Assembly: GCA_019748065.1 (NCBI GenBank)
Contig: JAIEQB010000080.1
Span: 1-33,322, forward strand
Origin: Alphaproteobacteria bacterium
GTDB lineage: Bacteria > Pseudomonadota > Alphaproteobacteria > UBA9655
DNA: 33,322 nucleotides
Direction: 5' to 3'
Position 1 is the first letter of the stretch. Each line of letters opens with the position of its first letter. Under the pieces are notes generated by a model. It was given only the letters and a program-made list of their open reading frames with translations. It did no database searches and had not been told where the DNA came from. Shown here one piece after another: positions 6,906 to 14,473 of the stretch. The position numbers and the translations under genes were made by a program.

Positions 6906-7991
6906 TTAAATTTTCTCATCTCCAAAGCAAATCCCTAGTCCTCGAGCCGTTTTCACCAAGGAACCTTTTACGTCAACAGCTTGATATCCTGCAATAGCTT
7001 GTTCAATAGGAACATCAATAACTTGGCGATTTTGCCAAGCAACCATCCGATCAAATCTATCTTGAGCCACTAAATCAACGGCATGAACCCCAAAAACAGA
7101 AGCCAGTATTCGATCCTGAAATATGGGCTGCCCCCCCCTTTGAACATGACCCAAAATAGTAAAACGAGTTTCAGCAGCTGTTAATTCCGTAATCCGGTCA
7201 GCAAGATACTGAGAAATTCCTCCATAACGTGCCCTTCCGTCCTTATCAGTAATCTGGGCTTTCTCTCCTGATTCTGTGCCCACGGCTTCAGAAACAACCA
7301 CCAGAGCAAAATTACGCCCTTGTTTTTGTAAAGATTTAATTTTATGAGCTATGGTTTCAATTTTATAGGAAATTTCAGGAATTAAAATGATATCAGCACC
7401 GCCTGCAATCCCTGTGGCAAGCGCAATATGCCCTGCATCACGACCCATGACTTCTAAGATCATCACACGATCATGGCTCGCGGCCGTCGGTTGCAAACGA
7501 TCGAGAGCTTCCGTTGCCACGTCAACGGCTGTCATAAAACCAATGGAATGCTCAGTGTGACTAAGATCATCATCAATTGTTTTAGGGATGGTTACTAAGT
7601 TAAGGTCTCCTTGCTGGGCGAGTCGTCTCAGAATGTCCTGACTTCCATCTCCTCCAATTCCAATAAGAGCGTCAAGTTTTAAAAGATGATACCCTTCAAT
7701 AACCTCATGGGAAATATCCTTACAAGTACCATCGGGCATAGGATAGGCAAAAGGATCGCCCTTATTGGTTGATCCTAATATCGTTCCCCCTTCACGCAGG
7801 AGATTTCCCATACAATGGGAAAGATCAAGCTTAATGGCACCCACGGGCCTACGTAACAAGCCATGCGTGCCTTGGTAAATACCATAAACTTCCCATCCAT
7901 ACTCTTGAATGGCCCGCAAGGTCGCAGCCCGAATAATAGCATTTAAACCAGCACAATCACCCCCACTCGTTAAAATGCCAATCCTTTTCAT
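6906..7991 (-). CDS. pfkA: 6-phosphofructokinase
   Basis: Phosphorylates fructose 6-phosphate in glycolysis. The 361-residue protein begins MKRIGILTSGGDCAGLNA. The phosphoryl-donor site is GIGGDGS (D115, G116) and the catalytic loop PKTIDDD (K137, D140, D142). MGRDAGHIAL is at about 183-192. In E. coli numbering this is Gly104 with Lys124. Gly104/Gly124 is the classical ATP type and Asp104/Lys124 the pyrophosphate type; the mixed pattern occurs in clades whose donor must be tested. The usual TIDND is TIDDD here, and GFDTAV is GFMTAV. The ATG at 7991 has AAGGGT upstream. It is probably transcribed from the gap shared with lgt. Confidence 0.92.
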   Translation of the reverse strand: MKRIGILTSGGDCAGLNAIIRAATLRAIQEYGWEVYGIYQGTHGLLRRPVGAIKLDLSHCMGNLLREGGTILGSTNKGDPFAYPMPDGTCKDISHEVIEGYHLLKLDALIGIGGDGSQDILRRLAQQGDLNLVTIPKTIDDDLSHTEHSIGFMTAVDVATEALDRLQPTAASHDRVMILEVMGRDAGHIALATGIAGGADIILIPEISYKIETIAHKIKSLQKQGRNFALVVVSEAVGTESGEKAQITDKDGRARYGGISQYLADRITELTAAETRFTILGHVQRGGQPIFQDRILASVFGVHAVDLVAQDRFDRMVAWQNRQVIDVPIEQAIAGYQAVDVKGSLVKTARGLGICFGDEKI

Positions 7992-8180
7992 ATGAGACCC
8001 TTTTTAATTTATGAAGCAACGAAAGCTCTAAAAACTTAAACGCTATAGATTACGATACTTCTCACTTTTTTGTCGATAGGCTTTACACATTTGCTAAGTT
8101 CCCAAGTTCCGATATAGAAAATAAATTACCTAGAGACAGCCTTGCCTGTATAGTGATTTTAGGAAAAGACATTTGAGATC

Positions 8181-8209
8181 TTGCTGAATAATTCTTCTAG
8201 CTTTATAAG
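8181..8209 (+). promoter_or_regulatory. Candidate promoter of lgt-midA-pgeF
   Basis: TTGCTG (8181-8186) and TATAAG (8204-8209) are separated by 17 bases, and an AAGGA ribosome site follows before the lgt ATG. The -10 is good and the -35 weak. An alternative -35 is TTGAGA at 8173. The 238-base gap is the divergent control region for pfkA and lgt. I see no other gene in it. Confidence 0.35.
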
Positions 8210-8229
8210 AAAGTAAAAAGGATAGATGT

Positions 8230-9018
8230 ATGCCCTTTCCTCAGATTGATCCCGTTGCTTTTCACCTTGGTCCCTTGGCCGTCCATTGGTATGGGTTGGC
8301 TTACGTTGCTGGTATTCTCGGATGGTGGCAATACAGCTTGATATTGACCAAGAAATTTCCCTTGGTTAACAAAAAAACGATCGATGAGTTTCTCGCCTGG
8401 GCCATTATCGGGGTTATTTTAGGAGGACGCCTGGGCTATGTTCTCTTCTACAATCCTGGAAAATACCTCGCCAACCCTATAGAAATCATTGAAATATGGA
8501 AAGGTGGTATGGCTTTTCACGGCGGCCTTTTAGGAGTTGTAGTGGCAACGGCTATTTATACCTATCGGCGCGGAATTTATTTTCTTAATTTCTCAGACCT
8601 CTCATGTTGTGGTGTGCCCATCGGCCTTTTCTTTGGACGCCTGGCCAATTTTATCAATGGAGAGCTCTATGGGCGCATAACAGATTCTCCTTGGGGAATG
8701 ATTTTCCCTAACGGCGGTTCTCTCCCGCGCTATCCCAGTCAGCTTTACGAGGCTTTTTTAGAAGGAGTTGTGCTTTTCCTTTTCCTTACTTATGGCGCCT
8801 TCTATACGCGTTGGCCTCATCGCCGAGGACTTCTAACAGGAATTTTTCTTGTAGGTTATGGTGTGGGGCGCATTATAGCTGAGTTCTACCGTGAAGCTGA
8901 TGCATTCCTTGGCTATTTCCAAGGAGGACTGACCATGGGCCAACTTCTCTCCTTTCCGGTTCTTATTTTCGGGCTTTTCTTAATCGTGCGTGCTCTCCTA
9001 CGGAAAGAGAATGCTTAA
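8230..9018 (+). CDS. lgt: Prolipoprotein diacylglyceryl transferase
   Basis: Inner-membrane enzyme that moves diacylglycerol from phosphatidylglycerol to the lipobox cysteine, the first step of lipoprotein maturation. The 262 residues form about seven membrane segments. AVHWYGLAYV is at about 17-26. GGMAFHGG carries H97 (E. coli H103). The Lgt signature GRLANFINGELYGR has R137, N140 and E145. Start ATG 8230 has AAGGA upstream. The window also holds a lipobox protein (10779-11018) and the LolF-LolD release system (22819-24748), so several steps of the lipoprotein pathway are represented. It overlaps midA by 8 bases. Confidence 0.96.
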   Translation: MPFPQIDPVAFHLGPLAVHWYGLAYVAGILGWWQYSLILTKKFPLVNKKTIDEFLAWAIIGVILGGRLGYVLFYNPGKYLANPIEIIEIWKGGMAFHGGLLGVVVATAIYTYRRGIYFLNFSDLSCCGVPIGLFFGRLANFINGELYGRITDSPWGMIFPNGGSLPRYPSQLYEAFLEGVVLFLFLTYGAFYTRWPHRRGLLTGIFLVGYGVGRIIAEFYREADAFLGYFQGGLTMGQLLSFPVLIFGLFLIVRALLRKENA

Positions 9019-10048
9019 CTCCTACCTTATTCAACTCATTCAAGAAAAAGGGCCTCTTTCCCAAAGCGAGTTTATGAAAATAGCTTTGCAACATCCAAGG
9101 TATGGTTATTATCAACGTCAAGAAGCTATGGGCCAAGATTTCACAACTTCCCCTGAAATCAGTCAAGTCTTTGGCGAGCTCATCGGCGCCTGGGCTGTTG
9201 ATTACTTTCACCAGATCAAAAAACCACAAAACCTGACCTTAGTTGAACTCGGACCTGGAAAAGGAACTCTTTTGGCTGATTTCTTAAGGACGGCAAAATT
9301 AGAACTCTCCTTTTATCAGGCTTTGGAAATATACCTTGTGGAAACAAGCCCTCCCTTAAAAAATCAACAAAAAGCCTCTATTTCTTTTCCTTTTTCATGG
9401 CTTAAAAGCTTTGAAGAGCTTCCGAAAAATCAAAATCCTTTAATCATTATTGCTAATGAATTTTTTGATACTCTTCCCACAAACTTATTTAAACGAAAAG
9501 ATAATGTTATATTTGAACGCTGCATCGGGTGTGAAGACGGCAAGCTTGTATTTCAAGAAATTGAAAGGAAAAAAGAAGGGGGGGCCGATGAAATATGGGA
9601 AGAAAGTCCTGAAACAGAATCTCTGTTCCATGCCATATGTAAACGCCTTCAAATTTGTGGGGGGGTTTTCCTCTGCATTGATTATGGCTATGAAGGTGGT
9701 AGTGGGAATACATTCCAAGCTCTCTACAAAGCTGAATCTTCCCCTCCTCTCCACCATATCGGACAGTCTGATTTGACGTGCCATGTGAACTTTTCCAAGC
9801 TCAAGAAAATCGCCTCTTCTTATGACCTCGGTGTTTTAGGCCCTTGTTCCCAAGGACAGTTTTTAAAAAACCTGGGTATCGATTTGAGAATAGAATCTCT
9901 GAAGAGGAAAAATCTTTCTCAGAGTGCTGCTTTAAACGCAGCTCTTACCCGTTTGACTCATCCACAACAAATGGGTACACTCTTCAAAGCAAGTGCATTT
10001 TTTTCACCCCTCACCCCCCACCCTTCTGGATTTGACCTATGCTTTTAA
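9011..10048 (+). CDS. MidA/NDUFAF7-type class I SAM-dependent methyltransferase
   Basis: The 345-residue protein belongs to the COG1565/DUF185 family. Its mitochondrial member NDUFAF7 dimethylates an arginine of a complex I subunit. It begins with the family's EKGPLSQSEFM and HPRYGYYQ elements and DFTTSPEISQVFGELIG. The SAM-binding motif is VELGPGKGTLL at about residues 77-87, followed by ANEFFDTLP, the second hallmark. I take the ATG at 9011, inside the last codons of lgt, with GGA upstream; a GTG at 8990 would add seven residues that do not match the family. It overlaps pgeF by 10 bases. The lgt-midA-pgeF order is common in alphaproteobacteria. Confidence 0.9.
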   Translation: MLNSYLIQLIQEKGPLSQSEFMKIALQHPRYGYYQRQEAMGQDFTTSPEISQVFGELIGAWAVDYFHQIKKPQNLTLVELGPGKGTLLADFLRTAKLELSFYQALEIYLVETSPPLKNQQKASISFPFSWLKSFEELPKNQNPLIIIANEFFDTLPTNLFKRKDNVIFERCIGCEDGKLVFQEIERKKEGGADEIWEESPETESLFHAICKRLQICGGVFLCIDYGYEGGSGNTFQALYKAESSPPLHHIGQSDLTCHVNFSKLKKIASSYDLGVLGPCSQGQFLKNLGIDLRIESLKRKNLSQSAALNAALTRLTHPQQMGTLFKASAFFSPLTPHPSGFDLCF

Positions 10049-10686
10049 AATGTCCCCATCTTTCCAATTTTCCCTCTCTCAAGCACAGTTTTATCAAGAT
10101 GAAACCTGAAGATTATCCGTCTCCAATAGTCGTTCTTAAGCAAGTGCATGGAACAAAAGTTCATCTTGTAATGGAAGCAGGTGTCAAAAAGCTTGAAGGC
10201 GATGGCCTGGTAACAAATATCAAAGGACTCCACCTTGGAATTATGACAGCCGATTGTGGCCCCGTACTCTTCTATGACCCGGAAGCTCAAGTTATAGGAG
10301 CATGTCATGCGGGCTGGCGCGGAGCAAGAGCTGGCATTCTTCAAGCTACAATCAGCGAAATGGAAACCCTTGGCGCCAAACGTATGCGCATACATGCCAC
10401 CCTCGGCCCTACTATTCAACAACAATATTACGAGGTTGGATCAGAGTTTCCTGACTTAATTGGTGAAGTATATGAAGAGTATTTTTATCCTTCCGAAAAG
10501 AAAGGGCATCATTATTTTAATCTTCCTCATTACATCTATCAGCAATTATTGAGGGAAGGACTTGCCTCTTTCCATGACATAAAATGCGATACATTCAGTG
10601 GCAATTTTTCAAGCCGGCGGAGGTTTATAGCCGAAGGAATTCAAGAAATAAAGGCAGATAATCTTTCCCTGATTGCAATTAATTAA
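10039..10686 (+). CDS. pgeF: PgeF/YfiH laccase-domain protein (peptidoglycan editing factor), short N-terminus
   Basis: LACC1/YfiH-family enzyme; members act on purine nucleosides, and E. coli PgeF is tied to correct muropeptide composition. The metal and catalytic triad is visible as QVHG (H37), TADCGP (C73) and CHAGWRG (H90). Also present are DGLVT (55-59), a GP-x-I segment (LGPTIQQ) and a C-terminal FSSRRR. At 215 residues it is about 30-40 shorter than usual: the N-terminal stretch with the FFTRxGGVS loop and SLNxG is missing between KHSF and the segment before QVHG. The Cys usual in GPCIG is Thr. It overlaps midA by 10 bases and is the last gene of this operon. Confidence 0.87.
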   Translation: MLLKCPHLSNFPSLKHSFIKMKPEDYPSPIVVLKQVHGTKVHLVMEAGVKKLEGDGLVTNIKGLHLGIMTADCGPVLFYDPEAQVIGACHAGWRGARAGILQATISEMETLGAKRMRIHATLGPTIQQQYYEVGSEFPDLIGEVYEEYFYPSEKKGHHYFNLPHYIYQQLLREGLASFHDIKCDTFSGNFSSRRRFIAEGIQEIKADNLSLIAIN

Positions 10687-10778
10687 ATTTTATGGCAAAA
10701 TTAAGGCTGTCCGGTTAAAACCTACTAACAGATAACGATTAAAGAGTATCCGGCAACTCTAAATTATGAGGAATAAAA

Positions 10779-11018
10779 ATGAAGTCAACATTATATACAA
10801 CCCTTGCTGTAGCAGCATGTGCATTCACTCTTACAGCTTGTGGACCAAAAAAAGAAGAAGCTCCTGCGCCAAAACCAGCTGCACCGGCTCCTGCACCAGC
10901 ACCGGCTCCTGCACCAGCACCGGCTCCTGCGCCAGCACCTGCTCCTGCGCCAGCACCTGCTCCTGCGCCAGCTCCTGAGCCAACACCGGCTCCTGCGCCA
11001 ACTCCAGAAAGTAAGTAA
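10779..11018 (+). CDS. Small Ala-Pro repeat lipoprotein
   Basis: A 79-residue predicted lipoprotein. It has a short basic start (MKST), a hydrophobic stretch and the lipobox LTAC at 18-21 for Lgt/signal peptidase II processing. The sequence GPKKEE follows, then about 50 residues of almost pure Ala-Pro with a few Glu and Thr, ending PTPESK. Residue 2 after the Cys is Gly, so there is no Asp retention signal of the enterobacterial kind. The Ala-Pro tail is probably an extended rod in the periplasm, comparable to linker tails of other proteobacterial lipoproteins; no enzymatic domain exists. GAGG lies upstream of the ATG and a strong terminator follows, so it seems to be a monocistronic gene. 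Confidence 0.8.
   Translation: MKSTLYTTLAVAACAFTLTACGPKKEEAPAPKPAAPAPAPAPAPAPAPAPAPAPAPAPAPAPAPAPEPTPAPAPTPESK
10884..11003 (+). repeat. 18-bp tandem repeat coding for Ala-Pro
   Basis: Five in-register 18-base units occupy 10884-10973, with consensus CCGGCTCCTGCGCCAGCA. Copies differ mainly by A/G and C/T changes at third positions. A 12-base partial unit and one more degenerate unit follow, to 11003. Each unit encodes PAPAPA. Tandem copies of this kind gain and lose units by slippage without breaking the frame. Confidence 0.9.
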
Positions 11019-11035
11019 TAGCTGAAGGTTTTGAT

Positions 11036-11062
11036 AAAAAACCCCGCAATGCGGGGTTTTTT
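11036..11062 (+). terminator. Rho-independent terminator
   Basis: The stem AAAAAACCCCGC pairs perfectly with GCGGGGTTTTTT around a 3-base loop, with a T run on the right. It sits 18 bases after the lipoprotein stop. The A run on the left makes it potentially bidirectional. Confidence 0.93.
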
Positions 11063-11207
11063 GTTTGATTTTAGGAATTCATAATCAAATCATAAAATGA
11101 AAAAAATTAACGTCTTCAAAATTTGAAAAACAAAGAGTAGAATTGACGACCATCAAACAAAGTCTTACACTTATATAAGAGACACTCAAATATAAGGAAT
11201 TCAAACA

Positions 11208-11525
11208 ATGGGTATTTTAAAAATTACCGATCAAAACTTTAGTTCAGATGTTATGAAATCTGACAAACCTGTTCTCGTTGACTTTTGGGCAGAATGGTGC
11301 GGCCCCTGCCGGATGATTGCTCCTATTTTAGAAGAAGTCGCAGAAGCATTAGGGGACACAGCTGTCATTTCTAAATTAAATATTGATGAAAACCCTGAAA
11401 CGCCAGCCCTTTTAGGCGTTCGCTCCATCCCCACTCTTATGATATTTAAGGATGGAAAAATGGTAGGAACAAAAGTAGGCGTGCAATCGAAAGCCGCTCT
11501 TATTGACTGGATTAAATCTGTCTAG
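11208..11525 (+). CDS. trxA: Thioredoxin
   Basis: Cytosolic disulfide reductase of 105 residues, the classical thioredoxin size. The active site is WAEWCGPCRM, with C31 and C34, and D25 and the family FW precede it. The cis-proline segment is RSIPTLMIFKDG. AAGGAATT lies before the ATG. A downstream gene for a YciI-GrpB fusion starts three bases after the stop, so the two are probably cotranscribed. A TATATAAG element lies about 30 bases upstream, but no -35 is at a normal distance. Confidence 0.97.
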   Translation: MGILKITDQNFSSDVMKSDKPVLVDFWAEWCGPCRMIAPILEEVAEALGDTAVISKLNIDENPETPALLGVRSIPTLMIFKDGKMVGTKVGVQSKAALIDWIKSV

Positions 11526-11528
11526 GAC

Positions 11529-12341
11529 ATGTACCTTGCCATCCTACGCTATAAAGCGTCTCAGGAAGAAATTGACCGCTATCGCGCGGATCATGTTGCC
11601 TTTTTAAAAAAAGGTTATGAAAGAGGTGATTTTATCGTCTCAGGGAAAATGTTTAATAGTAAGGGAGGCGTTATCCTTTCTCCTTTAACCCGTAGAGGCG
11701 ACTTTGAGCAGCTCTTAAAAGAGGATCCTTTTAAGGTTCATGATCTTGCTACCTATGAAGTCATTGGCTTTGATCCCTCTCGCTTTCATCCCGACTTTGC
11801 GCCCTTTATAAGAGCGCGTGAGAAAGAAATCATTGAACTTCATCCCTACACACCTGAGTGGGAAAAAAAATTTCAACATGAGGCCAAGGTTCTTAAGAAG
11901 ATTTTTGGAAAAAATCTTCTCGAAATTCATCACATTGGCAGTACTGCCATTCCGGGCATTGTGGCCAAACCCATCATCGATATCCTTCCTGTAGTGAAAA
12001 AAATTGAGGATGTGGACAAACTTACTCCTACTTTTGAAAAACTAGGATATACCATAAGAGGCGAGTTTGGCATGCCAGGACGCCGTTTTTTCATAAAAAC
12101 TAAAGATGGGGAACGATGGTTTAACGTCCATGTCTTCCAAGAAGGTCATCCTGATATCGAGCGCCACCTTAGATTCCGTAATCATATGCGCACCCATTCT
12201 GAAGATGCAAAGGCTTACTCTGACCTCAAAAAGAAGTTAATTGCCGACGCTCCTGATGACATGGAAAAATATAGTTGGGGCAAAGAAGATTTTGTGAAAG
12301 CCATCGAATTAAGAGCCTTTTTATGGCACACGCCTGAATAA
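11529..12341 (+). CDS. YciI-like domain fused to GrpB/UPF0157 domain
   Basis: A 270-residue two-domain protein. Residues 1 to about 90 are YciI-like, a ferredoxin-like alpha/beta fold. They begin MYLAILRYKASQEEIDRYRADHV, with the family His at 22 and an EDPF segment at 65-68. Residues about 100-265 are GrpB/UPF0157. They begin ELHPYTPEW and contain the signature HHIGSTAIPGIVAKPIIDI (134-152) and a C-terminal AYSDLKKKL and YSWGKEDFV. GrpB members have a nucleotidyltransferase-like fold, with the GS...D pattern retained here. Each family usually occurs as a single-domain protein. The reading frame is continuous, with no stop or start at the join near 92-100. It follows trxA by three bases. The substrate is unknown. 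Confidence 0.83.
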   Translation: MYLAILRYKASQEEIDRYRADHVAFLKKGYERGDFIVSGKMFNSKGGVILSPLTRRGDFEQLLKEDPFKVHDLATYEVIGFDPSRFHPDFAPFIRAREKEIIELHPYTPEWEKKFQHEAKVLKKIFGKNLLEIHHIGSTAIPGIVAKPIIDILPVVKKIEDVDKLTPTFEKLGYTIRGEFGMPGRRFFIKTKDGERWFNVHVFQEGHPDIERHLRFRNHMRTHSEDAKAYSDLKKKLIADAPDDMEKYSWGKEDFVKAIELRAFLWHTPE

Positions 12342-12355
12342 ATTTTTAAAACATT

Positions 12356-12380
12356 TGAGGATAAGCTTGCTGTATCCTCA
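12356..12380. terminator. Weak hairpin between convergent genes
   Basis: TGAGGATA (12356-12363) and TATCCTCA (12373-12380) form a perfect 8-bp stem with a 9-base loop after the YciI-GrpB gene. No T tract follows, so termination is uncertain. The remaining bases up to 12459 hold nothing recognisable. Confidence 0.3.
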
Positions 12381-12459
12381 GCACTCCAACCATCCCTTTG
12401 TTCTTCTTTTTAAGACGCTTTGAAATTTTTGCCTGATCATTAAAAGCGAAAAAAACTCA

Positions 12460-12906
12460 TCAAAATTCAGAGTCGCCCCCTGGCCAGCGTTCAACTTCTT
12501 CTTTAAACTGCCTAATTTGTCCTCTCTGCTGCTCAGTCAAAGAGGCTAATAGGGAACGATGAAAGCTATTATCGAAATCGGTGAGAGGTGAGGCACAGAT
12601 TCTACGCTTCTCATGTTCAATGAAATTTTTAATATGCCCAGCAAAAGTCTCTGATGATATTTCTGGGCTTAAAGCCTGATTACAGAATTGACTTAATTTA
12701 TTTTTATAATCATCAGGATGTGATCTTTCTTTTAGTTTTCTCAATGCATTATGCAAACCATTTATGGATTTTGGATCTCCTTGATAGGCTTTTTGCAAAA
12801 TGACTAAATAGCGATATTGCTCCCTGCCTATAGGACCCTCTTTCATCGCATAAGCAGATGAATTATAAGAAAGTAAAAATACACAAAAAATAATTTTCTT
12901 TAACAT
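12460..12906 (-). CDS. Exported protein of unknown function
   Basis: With the start at the ATG at 12906 (148 residues) it has a clear signal peptide: MLKKIIFCVFLLSYNSSAYA, with an AYA cleavage site. An ATG at 12921 would add five residues; AGG lies between the two starts, which favours the inner one. The mature part is hydrophilic and helical, with two Cys (in QFCNQAL and RRICASP) that could form a disulfide in the periplasm. It contains TEQQRGQIRQFKEEVE near the end. I recognise no family. It is transcribed in the same direction as the large proline-rich gene upstream (12950-14473), 43 bases away, so the two may share a transcript. Confidence 0.6.
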   Translation of the reverse strand: MLKKIIFCVFLLSYNSSAYAMKEGPIGREQYRYLVILQKAYQGDPKSINGLHNALRKLKERSHPDDYKNKLSQFCNQALSPEISSETFAGHIKNFIEHEKRRICASPLTDFDNSFHRSLLASLTEQQRGQIRQFKEEVERWPGGDSEF

Positions 12907-12949
12907 AATATCAGACCTCATCTTAACACTTACAAACTTACTAACTTCT

Positions 12950-14473
12950 CTATTTGCTAAAAATAAAAACCTTACCTATTTGACCTTCTTCAGCTTTTGT
13001 CGAAAGAACTTTAATTTGTTCTGGACTTATACCCATTTCAACGAGAAGATTTTTGACATCGTGCCCTCTTTCCCCATCTCCAACACTGATAATTTCAATG
13101 ACATCCGTTGGATTCTTAAGTCCTCTTTTCGCTGCCGAGAAAAGAGTCCACTTGTGGCTTCTCGCGTTTTGGTTAGGCTCTAAACCCCCTAAGGAGGATC
13201 GGTTATTAATAAGGGCTGCATCGCTTGAAGGCGTGACTCCATTGTTTTCTTGGTCCTGGGAAGGAGGAGGTGCCTTCTTTTCTTCCTCTAAAGGAGGCGT
13301 CCCTTCTGCAGGTAAAGGTTGAACTTTTGGACGAGAAGGAACGGTTACTTTAGGAAGGGGTTTATCTTCATGAGCACTCGGAGCAACTGATGGTGAAGGG
13401 GCTTCCCTAGAAGAAGACTCTGTAAGGGGTATTGGTTGAGGTTGAGGCTGAGGCTGAGGCAAAGGAAGTAACGAATCAGTTTTTGATTCAGATTCTTTTT
13501 TCTCAAGAGGTTGAGCGGTTGCTTTTTCTGAAGGTTGGACAGAGGGCTTTAAAGGCTCAGAGTTTAATTCAGGTTTCTCTGAATGAAGTATGTTTTTCGG
13601 TTGTGATGTTCCATGTGCCGACTTTAAAGAGCGAGAAGGATGCTTTTGAGAATGTTTATGGCGAGGATGTCCCTCTTCATGAGAATGGAACACTGGAAGA
13701 GGTTCTGGCTTAGGGAAAACAGATTCTATGGCCAAACCTTGAGAGGGTAAAATAAGACGTCCTTTATCAATAGCAGAAGAAAGAGTTGCAAACCGAACGC
13801 GCTCTGCCGTCAACCATTCATTTTGCCGTTGAGTGTTCGTATTGATAATACTTAATATTTGAGAAACAACTCCTTCGAGTTGTTTTAATTCTCCTGACAT
13901 TAATAAAAGGTTGGCATGATCTTCATCTACAGCTCCTGGAAGCTGAAGGGTGGTTTGGATACTAGAACTCACAGCTTTAACCTGTTGAGAAGCTTGCGAA
14001 AAACCAACAATTAAACCATTCATCGTCCCAATTGTATGAGCGATTTGATCAAGCTGTTGCAAAGCCCGATTACGAAGCTCGACTAACTTCGGATTGGCAG
14101 GGGTTGTTCCCGGCTGAAGTTTAGCTTCAATCTCACCTGTTGCTGTATAATATTTGTTTATTTCAGCAATAGCCTTTTCATAAAGTTCGCGCGTTGATTG
14201 AGTAAGAGAAGCAGATTTTATCTCAACGCCCTGAAGCGCTTTCTTAAATTCAGAAACCTTTGCTCCAACAGAAGTTCCTGTGGGATTAAGGGGTTGCACA
14301 TCCGCTTCAATTGAAGGAAGTGCATAACGAGCAATAGCTAACCCAGGAACTTGCAGATCGTCACCTTTTGCACCCTCTCCCCCTAAACAAACAAGAGCCA
14401 CCGTCATTTTGGAAGATAAAAGGGCAAAGTTAGGAAAAGCAAAAAAGGAAATTTTATAAGCTTTCTGTTTCAT
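12950..14473 (-). CDS. Large exported proline-rich protein with a possible OmpA-like tail
   Basis: 507 residues, not recognised as a known family. Visible parts: an N-terminal hydrophobic segment (FFAFPNFALLSSKMTVALVCLGG), which could be a signal peptide or anchor. Residues about 65-250 are helical and coiled-coil-like, with many Gln, Leu and Ser (STRELYEKAIAEINKYY, LRNRALQQLDQIAHTIG). Next is a low-complexity, probably disordered stretch at about 270-430: His-rich (HSHEEGHPRHKHS), then Pro-, Ser- and Glu-rich, with a PQPQPQPQP run. The compact C-terminal domain of about 70 residues has the spacing VGDGERGHDVKNLLVEMGISPEQIKVL, reminiscent of the last half of OmpA-like peptidoglycan-binding domains. 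That resemblance is weak. It may be an envelope-spanning or secreted protein. The ATG at 14473 is the only sensible start. Confidence 0.65.
   Translation of the reverse strand: MKQKAYKISFFAFPNFALLSSKMTVALVCLGGEGAKGDDLQVPGLAIARYALPSIEADVQPLNPTGTSVGAKVSEFKKALQGVEIKSASLTQSTRELYEKAIAEINKYYTATGEIEAKLQPGTTPANPKLVELRNRALQQLDQIAHTIGTMNGLIVGFSQASQQVKAVSSSIQTTLQLPGAVDEDHANLLLMSGELKQLEGVVSQILSIINTNTQRQNEWLTAERVRFATLSSAIDKGRLILPSQGLAIESVFPKPEPLPVFHSHEEGHPRHKHSQKHPSRSLKSAHGTSQPKNILHSEKPELNSEPLKPSVQPSEKATAQPLEKKESESKTDSLLPLPQPQPQPQPIPLTESSSREAPSPSVAPSAHEDKPLPKVTVPSRPKVQPLPAEGTPPLEEEKKAPPPSQDQENNGVTPSSDAALINNRSSLGGLEPNQNARSHKWTLFSAAKRGLKNPTDVIEIISVGDGERGHDVKNLLVEMGISPEQIKVLSTKAEEGQIGKVFIFSK

Noticed and set aside
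8990-9010. GTG start for midA seven codons upstream
   Set aside because: The extra residues do not match the family, and the ATG at 9011 has better spacing from a GGA motif and fits the operon overlap.
9450-9784. Open frames on both strands inside midA
   Set aside because: Shadows of the midA frame, without ribosome sites or family similarity.
10884-10973. Possible CRISPR-like regular repeat
   Set aside because: Units are contiguous without spacers and lie in frame in a coding region.
10766-11049. Other frames open across the Ala-Pro repeat (Cys/Ser-, Leu/His/Arg- and Val/Gln-rich peptides)
   Set aside because: They are by-products of an 18-bp repeat with no stop codons in several frames. 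Only the 10779 frame has a signal peptide and lipobox.
11143-11179. TTGACG and TATAAG as a trxA promoter
   Set aside because: The spacing of about 25 bases is too long for a normal sigma-70 promoter.
13432-13713. 93-codon open frame on plus inside the proline-rich gene
   Set aside because: It is the complement of the Pro-Gln and Pro-Ser coding repeats. The minus frame is longer and has a domain order that makes sense.
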